From: Nitrosopumilus sp.
Lineage (GTDB): Archaea; Thermoproteota; Nitrososphaeria; Nitrososphaerales; Nitrosopumilaceae
NCBI GenBank assembly: GCA_029862745.1
Contig: JAOTWS010000008.1
Coordinates: 1-64,000 of the forward strand
Reading direction: 5' to 3'
Length of the DNA stretch: 64,000 bases
Part shown: positions 19,084 to 27,534 of the stretch, one piece after another
Layout of the letters: each line of letters begins with the position of its first letter
How positions within the stretch are numbered: position 1 is the stretch's first letter
Position numbers and translations under genes: made by a program
The notes under the pieces: generated by a model
The model's database searches: none
What the model saw: only the letters and a program-made list of their open reading frames with translations
What the model was told of the DNA's origin: nothing

Positions 19084-19332
19084 CTATTCTTCCTGATCTA
19101 AGAGAATTCCTAATTTCTTGATTGTCATCTCTTCTACTTTGAGATGTTTTTTCAATAGATTTTGGTGATCACGTCTATGTTTTTGAAACACTTGACGCAG
19201 TCTTGCTCTTGTTTTTGCATTTTTTAGCTGCTTGTCGTAATCAGTATGCAGTTTTTTGACACCCTTACTAAGATCATCCAGAGTCTTTTTTCCACTGGAT
19301 GAAACTACAGTTGTGATTGATTTTGAAGTCAT
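19084..19332 (-). CDS. Small basic coiled-coil protein
   Basis: The ATG at 19332 (MTSKSITTVVSSSG) gives 82 residues. From about residue 17 it is one long basic amphipathic helix (LSKGVKKLHTDYDKQLKNAK and RLRQVFQKHRRDHQNLLKKH), which could form a coiled coil or bind nucleic acid. No known motif. Confidence 0.6.
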   Translation of the reverse strand: MTSKSITTVVSSSGKKTLDDLSKGVKKLHTDYDKQLKNAKTRARLRQVFQKHRRDHQNLLKKHLKVEEMTIKKLGILLDQEE

Positions 19333-19636
19333 GAATAAATCAAATGAAATTCCATACAAAAGTCAGTGAGGTACAAAATATTAGACTGTACCATGAACAA
19401 TGCAAACAAGATTTTTCTGGATCCATCTCAGTTTTAAGGAATATAAAATTATGAAAAAGAAAAAAAGAGAATCAGTTACCAGTAACTAAATCCCAAATGA
19501 ATCCAAAGAATTCTTTTATCATGTACTGATTTCCAAGAAAAAAGTAGATAATTTCAGATCTTAACATTCATTGACCCAGATCGAATAAATTTTCAATCAA
19601 ACAGTTCTAATCTGATTTATAATAATTTATTGTTCC

Positions 19637-19732
19637 ATGATAGGATTATGCTCAAAATGCTATACTTCAGGCGTATCTCTTGTATTGCATGACGAAACAT
19701 TTGAAGCAATATGCGACAAGTGTAGAAACTAA
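19637..19732 (+). CDS. Zinc-ribbon microprotein, 31 aa
   Basis: ATG to TAA, 31 residues holding Cys-x2-Cys (CSKC, residues 5-8) and a second Cys-x2-Cys (CDKC, residues 26-29) separated by a beta-like segment, the spacing of a minimal zinc ribbon. Its regular composition and full motif make it likely real despite its size. Possible nucleic-acid or protein binding. Confidence 0.55.
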   Translation: MIGLCSKCYTSGVSLVLHDETFEAICDKCRN

Positions 19733-19975
19733 TCGTCTATTGGAGAAAAATTTACTTTATATCCAAATAGACACTAACAATTGTAACTTATCTATATTAT
19801 TTTTTATCTGCTGATTATTCCAGTAGATTGTTTGTCTTGTATCTAATACATGTGAATTTACACACCATGAACAAAATAACCAACGCTAATTTATGAATTC
19901 AAGACACGGTATATTCAATACCAAATCCATGTGCAACTCAAAAAATATAACATGTGATAATTAATTCCATATAAG

Positions 19976-20563
19976 ATGGGTCTAAAAATATTAGGTGTCG
20001 CCTCTAGTATGCGAGAGTCATCCTACAGTACATACGTTCTAAAATTGACATTGGAAAAAGCAGAAAGGGAAAGCGCAGAAACAAAATTACTAGACCTACG
20101 AGAGACACAATTACCAATGTATCACCCCGAACAAAACAGTTCACCTGAACTTAACAAAGTAACAGAGTATGTAAAATGGGCAGATGCCTTTATTCTAGCA
20201 TCACCTGATTATCATGGTTCTATGTCTGGAGTAATGAAAAACTTTCTGGATTTTTTCTGGTCTGATTTTGCAGGAAAGACATTTGGATATATTTGTGCAT
20301 CACATGAAAAAGGCCTTACAGTCATGGACCAGATGAGAACCGCCGTAAGACAATGTTATGGATGGAGTATGCCGTATGGTGTTTCAGTAAATTCTGATCA
20401 GGATTTTGACAAACAAGGAAAAATCACTAACAAAAACATCCTATCTCGTATTGAAACTATGAGTAGAGATTTGATAGTATATGGAAGTTTGATTGCAGAC
20501 CAGTACAAAAAAGATCTTCAAAGTAAAGAATCAAATACGTTTGCTGCTAGGTATAGACCATAG
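19976..20563 (+). CDS. NADPH-dependent FMN reductase (flavodoxin-like)
   Basis: 195 residues from ATG. The family signature is present: ILGVASSMRESSYSTYVL (FMN-phosphate loop), LLDLRETQLPMYHP, and ASPDYHGSMSGVMKNFLDFF, the YHGSxSGxxKNxLDF motif that contacts flavin. Usual length. It would reduce FMN, quinones or metal ions with NAD(P)H in the cytoplasm. It stands alone with wide spacers on both sides, so regulation cannot be inferred. Confidence 0.88.
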   Translation: MGLKILGVASSMRESSYSTYVLKLTLEKAERESAETKLLDLRETQLPMYHPEQNSSPELNKVTEYVKWADAFILASPDYHGSMSGVMKNFLDFFWSDFAGKTFGYICASHEKGLTVMDQMRTAVRQCYGWSMPYGVSVNSDQDFDKQGKITNKNILSRIETMSRDLIVYGSLIADQYKKDLQSKESNTFAARYRP

Positions 20564-20702
20564 AAATGTACTGTCTGATAAGCATGATTGATTACTCATT
20601 TTAAGTACAATCATGAAAATTATAACCAATACAATAATTTCTAAAAATACATTTTTTGTATTTGCTTTTTCCTTTCATTAAAGGTCATATTCTAAACCAT
20701 GT

Positions 20703-20903
20703 ATGGATTTTGTAATATCGTGAAAAGATGTCTGGGTAAATACTGACTTTGAGATAGGACCCCTGACGGGTTAATCTCAAATTGTATTTGCAAACGGAAC
20801 AAGCAGAGCATCTTTGTGGCATATTTCACTGTACATCTTGCACCATCATCATAATCTCAAAGAAATGAAATACGAATGGATTTTTTTATACAAAATCAAT
20901 TAG
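20703..20903 (+). pseudogene. Possible gene fossil with two stops
   Basis: A 67-codon frame from ATG to TAG contains an internal TGA and TAA. Between them the residues look coded (KDVWVNTDFEIGPLTG, then SQIVFANGTSRASLWHIS). No family recognised. It is short, so chance cannot be excluded. Confidence 0.35.
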
Positions 20904-21077
20904 TGTTAAATCACCATCAAATTTTTTTGCCATAGTCAATCCTACAAAAAAGGATTGTTTTACATTATGAGTTACAAACGCAACTACCATGTGTTTGAAT
21001 ATAGTAGGTGTTATTTCATATATATTAAAAAGATTAAAAATATTCAAAAAAGCATATATCAGAATTTACATATTTAA

Positions 21078-21362
21078 GTGGATATGAACAATGATGACAT
21101 TACACATAACATGATAATTCGAACAATTGATTCAAACAAACTACCAGATGTAGAAAATTATGTACGATCTCTTTATAAGAAAGGTTACTTTGCAAAATTG
21201 ATAAAAGAAGGAATGTTTACCGTAGAAGAGATAAAAAAATTACCGATTGGAAAGATGTGTGATATTTTCTTCCGAAAATCTGATCAATCTCTTCAATCAG
21301 GAGATATTAGGATTTTCAAAGATAGTGGGGATTATGCAGTTAATCTTGAGTCAGGTGTATAA
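21078..21362 (+). CDS. Hypothetical protein, 94 aa
   Basis: GTG at 21078 or ATG at 21084; both give nearly the same product. It is alpha-helical in the first two thirds (LPDVENYVRSLYKKGYFAKL and MFTVEEIKKLP), with a short beta tail (SGDIRIFKDSGDYAVNLE). Soluble, one Cys, no known motif. Flanked by spacers of 170 and 420 bp, thus its own transcript. Confidence 0.65.
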   Translation: MDMNNDDITHNMIIRTIDSNKLPDVENYVRSLYKKGYFAKLIKEGMFTVEEIKKLPIGKMCDIFFRKSDQSLQSGDIRIFKDSGDYAVNLESGV

Positions 21363-21782
21363 TTTCATGATTTTTGATTGCAAGTTGATGTTTTAATTTT
21401 AAAATATTTTTTAGATAAACGTGATGTCTCCATCAATCATATATGTAATACACAAGTATTTTTAGTTCATCCTTAGACAGTTTGACAACAGAATCATCTC
21501 TATTTTTTTACGCAATCAGACCTACTTGAGGATTCATTTTACATTAGATAAAATGTTGTCATTGACAATTAATTTCATTTAACATATTCTATCCATATTT
21601 AACACATAATTAAAAAAATAATTTATAGATTGAATTTCATCTTGATGTTACAAAGATGATGTAATAGCAGAAGATTATTGTTTTTACTAAGATAAGTTTT
21701 AAGAATGACATACATGCAAAACTCTAGTTAAAAGTTAGAATAAAGATAAAGAAATAAATCATAACAAGAGAGAAAACCATCA
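21363..21782. other. AT-rich spacer of about 420 bp
   Basis: No gene, repeat or fold that I can support. The purine-rich run just before 21783 is part of the leader of the next gene. Confidence 0.4.
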
Positions 21783-22202
21783 ATGACTGAATTAACTGAA
21801 GATGAAGTGAATTCATTAGAGCGTGCATGTGCAAAACTTGCACAAGAAAAAAAAGTATTTCATGTGGGGGTACTTAATAGATATGGTAAATTAGTGGCAG
21901 GGGGATTCAAAGATAGTGTTGAATTTCTAATTGATAGTGACAAATCTAAAATCATTTATGAATTAATGAATAACATTTTCCAAAAAAGAAAAGAACTAGA
22001 CAGTGTATTAGGCGAAACAGATTATGCCACGTTACGACGAACAAATTTTTTGTTAATCACTGTTCCAGAAAAAGGAGATTTATTGATAGTTATAATTGCG
22101 GAATCCGATTCTGATGATAGAAAAATTATCAAAAAGGTAGAAGATATCTTTGATAATGTGAAGATCAAGTCTGTCGGAGTCTCATATCCAATATATGATT
22201 AA
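21783..22202 (+). CDS. Roadblock/profilin-like family protein, intact copy
   Basis: 139 residues from ATG. An N-terminal helix (about 5-20) is followed by strands HVGVLNRYGKLVAGGF, a central helix pair (about 48-75), then strands NFLLITVPEKGDLLIVIIA and a C-terminal helix. This strand-strand-helix-strands-helix order resembles roadblock/longin-type modules that scaffold small GTPases or regulators, but the likeness is by layout only. Two other family members in this window (13661-14073 and 48939-49297) carry single frameshifts, making this the only intact one here. Confidence 0.75.
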   Translation: MTELTEDEVNSLERACAKLAQEKKVFHVGVLNRYGKLVAGGFKDSVEFLIDSDKSKIIYELMNNIFQKRKELDSVLGETDYATLRRTNFLLITVPEKGDLLIVIIAESDSDDRKIIKKVEDIFDNVKIKSVGVSYPIYD

Positions 22203-22444
22203 CAATTCTACAAAGTGACTTCATTACAAAATGACATAATATGTGCTTTGAATCCTTTATCCATCAGAGGTTTTTGGAATTTCAACCAATATTGACAAAA
22301 GAAAACGGATAATCACAAACAAACAAGAGGTACAAGACTAGAATCACATCATCACAAGGTTAATCATAACTGAAGAATAATTGATGAATATACTGGTAAT
22401 ACTGCCTCTTGGAGATATATTATGAGTAAAAAATTTCAATACTG

Positions 22445-22885
22445 TTGAATACCTTTTACCACTCTTTTGTTTTAAACGCCCCTATTGACAAGGTATGGGA
22501 TTTTTATACGGATTTACACCATTTAGAAATAATTACCCCAAAAAGATTGGATTTGAAGATAATAGAATCAAGCAACAATAAGATTACACAGGGCCAGACT
22601 GCTTATTTTTCAAGCAAGATAATGACCAGAATAACTTGGAAAACCAAGATCACTGCATGTAAACCATACACATATGTAGATGAAATGAGTAATGCGTTAT
22701 TCAAACACTGGAGACACACTCATGTTTTTCATAAAATAAGCGAGACGCAGACCAAGGTAATAGATGAGATTGAATTTGAACTACAGTATGGTTTTATTGG
22801 AAAAATGTTTGGATGGTATGCTCTAGACAAACTCAAAAAAATCTTTGCACACAGACAACAAGCAACAATTAATGCCCTTGAGTAA
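22445..22885 (+). CDS. SRPBCC (START-like) ligand-binding protein
   Basis: 146 residues from TTG. The opening FYHSFVLNAPIDKVWDFYTD is the standard SRPBCC start, a beta strand followed by the helix with a W-FYxD motif. Later come TRITWKTKITACKPYTYVDE and DEIEFELQYGFIG, then a long C-terminal helix that closes the hydrophobic pocket. The family binds lipids, polyketides or other hydrophobic ligands, or acts as cyclase; the ligand here is unknown. Confidence 0.8.
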   Translation: MNTFYHSFVLNAPIDKVWDFYTDLHHLEIITPKRLDLKIIESSNNKITQGQTAYFSSKIMTRITWKTKITACKPYTYVDEMSNALFKHWRHTHVFHKISETQTKVIDEIEFELQYGFIGKMFGWYALDKLKKIFAHRQQATINALE

Positions 22886-22972
22886 TCTTTGAACCATTTT
22901 TAAAGTCTGAAATCTCAACTAGATATCATAATTACTCTAGTCAAAAAAATGAATTTAACATTCATAGAAAAA

Positions 22973-23545
22973 TCAGGGGGTAATAGTAAAATCAAATTCA
23001 GAGTATTTTATTCCATCTGTTTCATTTATCTGTAAGATCAAGGAAGGCTTTACTAACCAATCATGGTGTTCATCGCCAGCAAAATAGAGTTGTGTTGTAA
23101 GTGGTTCTCCTTCAGGAGATGAAATCTTTACGTGAAGATGTGAGGGTCTGACTACACCTGATTCAGAATATTTTCCAGGAAATATCGTTTCAAGATGATA
23201 TAATCCATTCTCATCGGCATGTATTTTTCCTCGAAGAGTAAAATCTTCAAAATAATAATTACCTTTTGAATCCGTTTGCCAGATGTCTATTATTGCACCT
23301 GGTACGGGATTGCAATTGTAATCAAACACGTGTCCTGAAATTATCAGTTTTTCTCCCTCTAGTAATTCACCTAGTTTTTCCTTTTGAGGTGCATCTGCAA
23401 TGTAATAGGGTCCCTCAACATTGTTTTCTGTTAAAGCACATGGGTAATTAGAATTAGGTAATCCACTATTTTGCCATAACACGCTTCCTAAAACCAAGAC
23501 AGTAATAATCGGCACTATTGCAATAACTATATTCTTTAGCAACAC
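22973..23545 (-). CDS. Exported intradiol-dioxygenase-family protein
   Basis: 190 residues; ATG at 23545 with a signal or anchor helix (residues 5-24). The catalytic fold is clear: ENNVEGPYYI, NPVPGAIIDIWQTDSKGNY, FTLRGKIHADENGLYHLETI, GKYSES, and RPSHLHVKI. The Tyr in GLYHLE or in GKYSES and the two His of SHLHV fit iron ligands of protocatechuate 3,4-dioxygenase-like enzymes. Its single-domain length and export match the extracellular intradiol proteins of unknown substrate, not the cytoplasmic ring-cleaving enzymes. It stands alone, without other aromatic catabolism genes. Confidence 0.82.
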   Translation of the reverse strand: MLLKNIVIAIVPIITVLVLGSVLWQNSGLPNSNYPCALTENNVEGPYYIADAPQKEKLGELLEGEKLIISGHVFDYNCNPVPGAIIDIWQTDSKGNYYFEDFTLRGKIHADENGLYHLETIFPGKYSESGVVRPSHLHVKISSPEGEPLTTQLYFAGDEHHDWLVKPSLILQINETDGIKYSEFDFTITP

Positions 23546-23652
23546 AACAAAAAATTACTTTATGTCAAGTAATAAGTTTCACAATGACTAAAAATGGTGG
23601 AGATATATTCCATTAATAGATATTATCTCTTTGTTTGAATTAGTCATAGCAA

Positions 23653-24609
23653 ATGAGTGACATCATAATTCGTCATATGATCAAAGAAGATCTACAAGAA
23701 GCAGATAGGATAATCAGATTAGCATTTGGGACTTTTTTGGGTTACGATAATCCTGAAGACTATCGTTTAGATGCAAGATATGCCAATACACGATACAATG
23801 CTGATCCTTCTGCGGCATTTGTAGCTGAATTAGATGGTAAAATGATAGGCTCTAATTTTGGGCTTCACTGGGGTAGTGTCGGAATATTTGGACCTCTAAC
23901 CGTTCATCCTGAATATTGGGGCAAGGAGGCAGGAAGCATGCTAATGGAGTCTGTAATGAAATGTTTTGAGAAATGGAAGGTGACCCATTCAGGAGCCATG
24001 ACTTTTGCAAACAGTCCAAAACACATCAGATTATACAGAAAGTTTGGATACCATCCCAGATTTTTAATTCCAGTAATGTCAAAAAAAATAGAACCCAAAT
24101 CTGTTATTTCAAATTCCAAATTTACATGGGTAAAATATTCAGACTGTGAGGAAAATCAAGACAAGTATCTTGAGGGATGCAATCAAGTTACAAATACAAT
24201 TTACCCTGGTCTTGAGCTAGAATTAGAAATAAAGGCAGTAGACAAGATGAATTATGGAGATACAGTGATTCTCTTTGATAGAAATAAAGAGATTGCAGGG
24301 TTTGCCACTTGTCATTGTGGAACCAATACCGAAGCTGGAAATGACAAGTGTTATGTAAAGTTTGGTGCAGTAAAGGCAGATTCAGAATCACAAAGCAATT
24401 TCATGAATCTTTTAAAAGCATGTGAAGAATTAACCATCGCAAAAGGACTTTCTTTTCTGACAGGAGGAGTCAATGCAGGCCGCTATAATGCATACCAGTA
24501 TATGTTAAAGCAAAATTTCTCAATTGATTTTCTAGGCGTATCGTTGCATAAGCCAAACAATGATGCATATAATATTGCAGATAGATATGCCATAGATGAC
24601 TGGCGTTAG
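23653..24609 (+). CDS. GNAT-family N-acetyltransferase, two-domain
   Basis: 318 residues from ATG. The N-terminal GNAT domain (about 1-140) opens with IIIRHMIKEDLQEADRIIR, and has the acetyl-CoA loop in GPLTVHPEYWGKEAGSMLM and the strand LYRKFGYHPRF. The C-terminal half (about 165-310) follows a second GNAT-like fold with CYVKFGAV and a final YQYMLKQNFSIDFLGVSLHK, but lacks a clear acetyl-CoA loop. Substrate is unknown. Confidence 0.82.
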   Translation: MSDIIIRHMIKEDLQEADRIIRLAFGTFLGYDNPEDYRLDARYANTRYNADPSAAFVAELDGKMIGSNFGLHWGSVGIFGPLTVHPEYWGKEAGSMLMESVMKCFEKWKVTHSGAMTFANSPKHIRLYRKFGYHPRFLIPVMSKKIEPKSVISNSKFTWVKYSDCEENQDKYLEGCNQVTNTIYPGLELELEIKAVDKMNYGDTVILFDRNKEIAGFATCHCGTNTEAGNDKCYVKFGAVKADSESQSNFMNLLKACEELTIAKGLSFLTGGVNAGRYNAYQYMLKQNFSIDFLGVSLHKPNNDAYNIADRYAIDDWR

Positions 24610-25049
24610 GAATGTTTCGATGTTATAAAATCAATAACTCATTCAATATTTGTTTAGATTAGAAAGTGCACGTAACAACCAATTCAGTTCTACAAAACAT
24701 CAAGACTAGGAATGACAGCACAAATGCTTTACTGATTTGAACAGAAATATTCTATAATCATAAATTTCAACATTCACACAAGCAAGAAATTGATGTGATT
24801 TCTTTTTTCTAGATTTATTGTAGTATTGCAGATTTTTCCATCTATATCTGAATTCCTCTAGAATGTGAAACATCAGAAACTTCTACCCAGTAGAATAGTG
24901 GTAGATTTTTTCTAGTTGAAAAATGTCATGTGAGGCAATAAAAAATTGTAAAAAGGTTTTCAAAACTTAAGGCCAGAAACAAGGGTATTCTAGTGACAGT
25001 TTTGCTCTGATTCCAATGCAGTGAAGCCAACTTTGTTCTCAGTATCAGT
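24610..25049. other. AT-rich spacer of about 440 bp holding a repeat copy
   Basis: Nothing coded was found from 24610 to about 24960. The last part carries the first copy of a 33-bp direct repeat (24967-24999) and looks less AT-rich than its surroundings. Confidence 0.4.
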
Positions 25050-25082
25050 TTAAGGCCTGAAACTATTGTAATCAGGCGACAG
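24967..25082. repeat. Pair of 33-bp direct repeats, 83 bp apart
   Basis: Copies at 24967-24999 and 25050-25082 share ttaaggcc-gaaac at one end and gacag at the other, with the middle 13 bp diverged. Read on the minus strand each encodes CTG-TC plus about nine codons and ends at the same TAA (LSPDYNSFRP and LSLEYPCFWP), suggesting a duplicated gene end. Confidence 0.6.
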
Positions 25083-25094
25083 CCAGCCGTTCAT
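25050..25094 (-). CDS. Possible 14-codon leaderless mini-ORF
   Basis: ATG at 25094, TAA at 25050; product MNGWLSPDYNSFRP. The ATG lies about 20-25 bp after a TATA box (25112-25120), the distance seen in leaderless archaeal transcripts and the same as for the operon at 26613. It could be a leader peptide, a real micropeptide, or the 5' remains of a longer gene. Confidence 0.3.
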   Translation of the reverse strand: MNGWLSPDYNSFRP

Positions 25095-25111
25095 AGTTTG
25101 TTTTTGATTGT

Positions 25112-25149
25112 GATATTTAACTAGTGGTAAATAATAATTCTGGTGGTAA
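25112..25149 (-). promoter_or_regulatory. Promoter with two CTAGTGGTAA-like sites
   Basis: On the minus strand, TATA-like sequence (25112-25120) is directly preceded by sites at 25121-25130 (ctagtggtaa) and 25140-25149 (ctggtggtaa), 19 bp apart. The same layout occurs at 26635-26689. Confidence 0.55.
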
Positions 25150-25294
25150 TAATGTTCACCATAAATTAGTTTTTAAAAAAAATTAGTAAAGATTATTTCT
25201 TAAAAGTTATCAAGTTTTGAAATCTATTCTTTTTTTAACAAATCATTGCTAATTTTCAAAATATTATTGATAATTTAAATCACTTTTGTAATCA

Positions 25295-25393
25295 CTACTG
25301 GATTAATTGAAAAGAACCCCCTGTCACTCTATCTCGAATGTCTTTTGCAACCAACCCGAATGGGATTCAGGCTTGTTTGTTACTGCTATCCAT
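25295..25393 (-). pseudogene. Tiny gene fossil with a TGA stop
   Basis: A 33-codon frame from ATG to TAG with a TGA at the ninth codon, followed by IPFGLVAKDIRDRVTGGSFQ, which reads as normal protein. GGA-to-TGA would explain the stop. Not recognised. Confidence 0.4.
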
Positions 25394-25420
25394 ATTTTAC
25401 TATAAAGATAACCTGTCCAA

Positions 25421-25440
25421 CTAGTGCTAATTTTAAATAT
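25421..25440 (+). promoter_or_regulatory. Promoter with single CTAGTGCTAA site
   Basis: A ctagtgctaa element at 25421-25430 directly precedes the TATA box (25431-25440, ttttaaatat), about 45 bp before the gene at 25485. It is a third occurrence of the shared element in 1.3 kb. Confidence 0.45.
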
Positions 25441-25484
25441 GAAACAAAAGAGTTCTATTTTACCTATACTGACGTTATAACAAC

Positions 25485-25751
25485 ATGAGACAAATTTTTG
25501 TAATACTTGCAGTTGGAGTACCGCTGTTATTTGCAGCGTTGTTTATAGTAAACGGAATTATCTCAGAGACCTTCCCAATGTTTATAGAAACACCATTTGA
25601 TGAGTCACAGAATTTACAACAAACATACCAAGCAGGATTAAATCACTGTGAAAACAATTATGGAAAGTCTGATGCATTAGATAAGAAAAACAGGTATGAG
25701 GAATGTGTTGATTTGGTTGAAAAATGGTATGCTGAAAATATTGAAAAATAA
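25485..25751 (+). CDS. Small membrane-anchored or secreted protein, 88 aa
   Basis: ATG start, one N-terminal hydrophobic helix (residues 4-28), then a helical, hydrophilic domain with two Cys (NHCENNYGKSD and YEECVDLVEKW) that could form a disulfide. Not recognised. A clear TATA box lies about 45 bp upstream with an adjacent CTAGTGCTAA element. Confidence 0.7.
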   Translation: MRQIFVILAVGVPLLFAALFIVNGIISETFPMFIETPFDESQNLQQTYQAGLNHCENNYGKSDALDKKNRYEECVDLVEKWYAENIEK

Positions 25752-26048
25752 TAGAACATCAAATGAATTTCCCATTGTACCTGTAGTTGATTATTTTATG
25801 GAACGTATTGTGTGATGCGATTACATATATGGATGATAATAAAGCACAGATGAAATTTCTTATTGCTATCAATTCGTTTTGATTGTCAATAATAAGTGAG
25901 GTTTCAAACACGACGTAAAAGTTGTCAAAGAGTCAGAATACGAAGGTTAACTATTATCTTGTAAGATTTGTTTTTTGCAGCAGAGTATACATACTACCGA
26001 GATATTTCTATCTGTGATTCATTGTATGACATATCTGCTAACCCATTC

Positions 26049-26426
26049 TTAGAAAACGTCACTGAGTTTTTTCAGTTTTCTCAAGTCAGTTATTTCAATA
26101 CTATTACTTAGCGTTACAATCTTTGCAAGTTTTGGATTTGCCTTCTCACCGAGCTTGAGCACAGGTTCTCCATGCAATCTTATTTCAAGTGTAATATTTT
26201 GCTGTTTTAGATTTTTTGCAAGATCCTTTGCTTCTGATAATTGTTTTATCAGACCAGGTCTTTTTTCAATCTCAATTGGAATGTCAATGATGTCGATAAT
26301 TCGAGAGTTGCCTTCGGCAAGAAAGGTAATTGATGGGGCACCATCACATGCAACCTTTAGACTTCCACTTTGTATAAAAGATAAAAAATTGGCGGGAATA
26401 TCAAAATCTTTCATTTTCATCCACAC
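26049..26426 (-). CDS. Hypothetical protein, second gene of a pair
   Basis: 125 residues from the GTG at 26426 (an ATG two codons later is the alternative). The upstream gene ends at 26428, so the two are translationally coupled. Layout: an N-terminal helix (IPANFLSFIQSGSLKVA), strands around 30-50 (SITFLAEGN and IIDIPIEIE), a helix with SEAKDLAKNLKQQ, then TLEIRLHGEPVLKLGEKANP. No Cys and no membrane segment. Not recognised. It is controlled by the operator-bearing promoter at 26635-26689. Confidence 0.7.
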   Translation of the reverse strand: MWMKMKDFDIPANFLSFIQSGSLKVACDGAPSITFLAEGNSRIIDIIDIPIEIEKRPGLIKQLSEAKDLAKNLKQQNITLEIRLHGEPVLKLGEKANPKLAKIVTLSNSIEITDLRKLKKLSDVF

Positions 26427-26427
26427 C

Positions 26428-26613
26428 TCATTTTGCTGTAATAGTCAGTTTTCCAGTTAAGGAAACCGTGCCTGTAGGGATTGTCTTGCCGTCTTTTTCG
26501 ATCTTACCTTGCATCTCAAGATTTTCAAAATCATAAGTGATTGAGGCATGCTTTTGCGTAAGCTTGTCAAAAATTTCGGCCAGTAAATTTGCCCATTCTT
26601 GTTCTTCTGCCAT
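26428..26613 (-). CDS. Hypothetical small protein, first gene of a pair
   Basis: The ATG at 26613 (MAEEQEWANLLAEIFD) gives 61 residues and lies about 22 bp from a TATA box, so the transcript is leaderless. An N-terminal helix is followed by two to three strands (ITYDFENLEMQGKI and VSLTGKLTITAK). It probably forms a complex with the product of the coupled downstream gene. Not recognised. Confidence 0.7.
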   Translation of the reverse strand: MAEEQEWANLLAEIFDKLTQKHASITYDFENLEMQGKIEKDGKTIPTGTVSLTGKLTITAK

Positions 26614-26634
26614 GATTATTTTAATCAATTTATG

Positions 26635-26689
26635 GTATTTAACCTAGGGGTAAGATTAATTCTAGTGGTAAGATTAATTCTAGTGCCAA
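26635..26689 (-). promoter_or_regulatory. Promoter with three 18-bp-spaced CTAGTGGTAA-like sites
   Basis: On the minus strand, TATA (about 26635-26642) is directly preceded by sites at 26644-26653 (ctaggggtaa), 26662-26671 (ctagtggtaa) and 26680-26689 (ctagtgccaa). The first two lie in an almost perfect 18-bp tandem repeat. Regular spacing next to TATA suggests a multimeric regulator. Confidence 0.65.
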
Positions 26690-26948
26690 TAAATAAGGCG
26701 CAGACGACTTTTGAATCATATGGAAATATTTTGTTGAAATCAAAAAACAACATGCACTTATCTGTTATTTTGTATTTTACTTAGCACCACATCTAATTTC
26801 TCTAAAGTATTAAAAATGATGAAACAAGAAAAGATTTGTAGGATTTAAAATTTCAATTTCTGACAATAAACGCACTTTCGGAGTTCTAGTTATCACAATA
26901 ATTCTGAATTCATTAATTGGAATCCAATTAGTTTAAGATTCTTTTCCA

Positions 26949-27401
26949 ATGAAGGCTAAAGGAAAAGAAGGTTGAAAATATGACTCTAAAACATCAAGAA
27001 TTGTTTGTGGTGACAGACTCTGTTCTGAAATTCCAAATGAAGAATCAGAATATATTTCAAATATGAAATTGCAATCACAGGATATCAGGCAAACAGTAAA
27101 CTGCACTGACAGTGAAATTTTAATCAGAGATAATTATTGTGTTGCATACAAAGTCTCTGAAACTTTTGTGAATAATGCATATGTCAATGAAGAATTCAAT
27201 TCTCTAATTATACAGGTAAATCCATATAACGATGGTACTTTGGTGATTGGTATTTCTCCACAGATCATAAGTGAAATATTTATGATTTTGATCGATGGTC
27301 AAGAATGGATGGATTCCTACATAGAGGGCAACAAGGTGACTGTAAACTTTACCCGGGGAACTAAGAAAATTGAAATAATTGGTGAGAAAATACAAAGTTG
27401 A
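26949..27401 (+). pseudogene. Truncated PEFG-type surface protein
   Basis: The ATG at 26949 reads eight codons into a TGA. The same frame then continues with SRIVCGDRLCSEIPNEE and a beta domain to the TGA at 27401. The second part (FNSLIIQVNPYNDGTLVIGI...KKIEIIGEK) matches the domain before PEFG in the cupredoxin at 2257-3138. Neither a signal peptide nor a PEFG anchor is left, so it is a shortened relic; the ATG at 27063 could still make about 112 residues without export. The CGDRLC element also occurs in the DUF1264 protein. Confidence 0.6.
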
Positions 27402-27534
27402 AATTTAATAGACTTGCTTTATTTAATGAATAAATTTATAGTAATTGGATGACATCAAGAGTAAAGGTAGAATAAAATTTGTCATTTAATATTTCTGTAA
27501 CTTTATCGATAAAAAATATTAGATATACTTTATC

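Noticed and set aside
25300-25390. Patch resembling a tRNA T-arm (cccgaatggg)
   Set aside because: No acceptor, D- or anticodon arm fits around it; on the minus strand it reads as part of a protein fossil.
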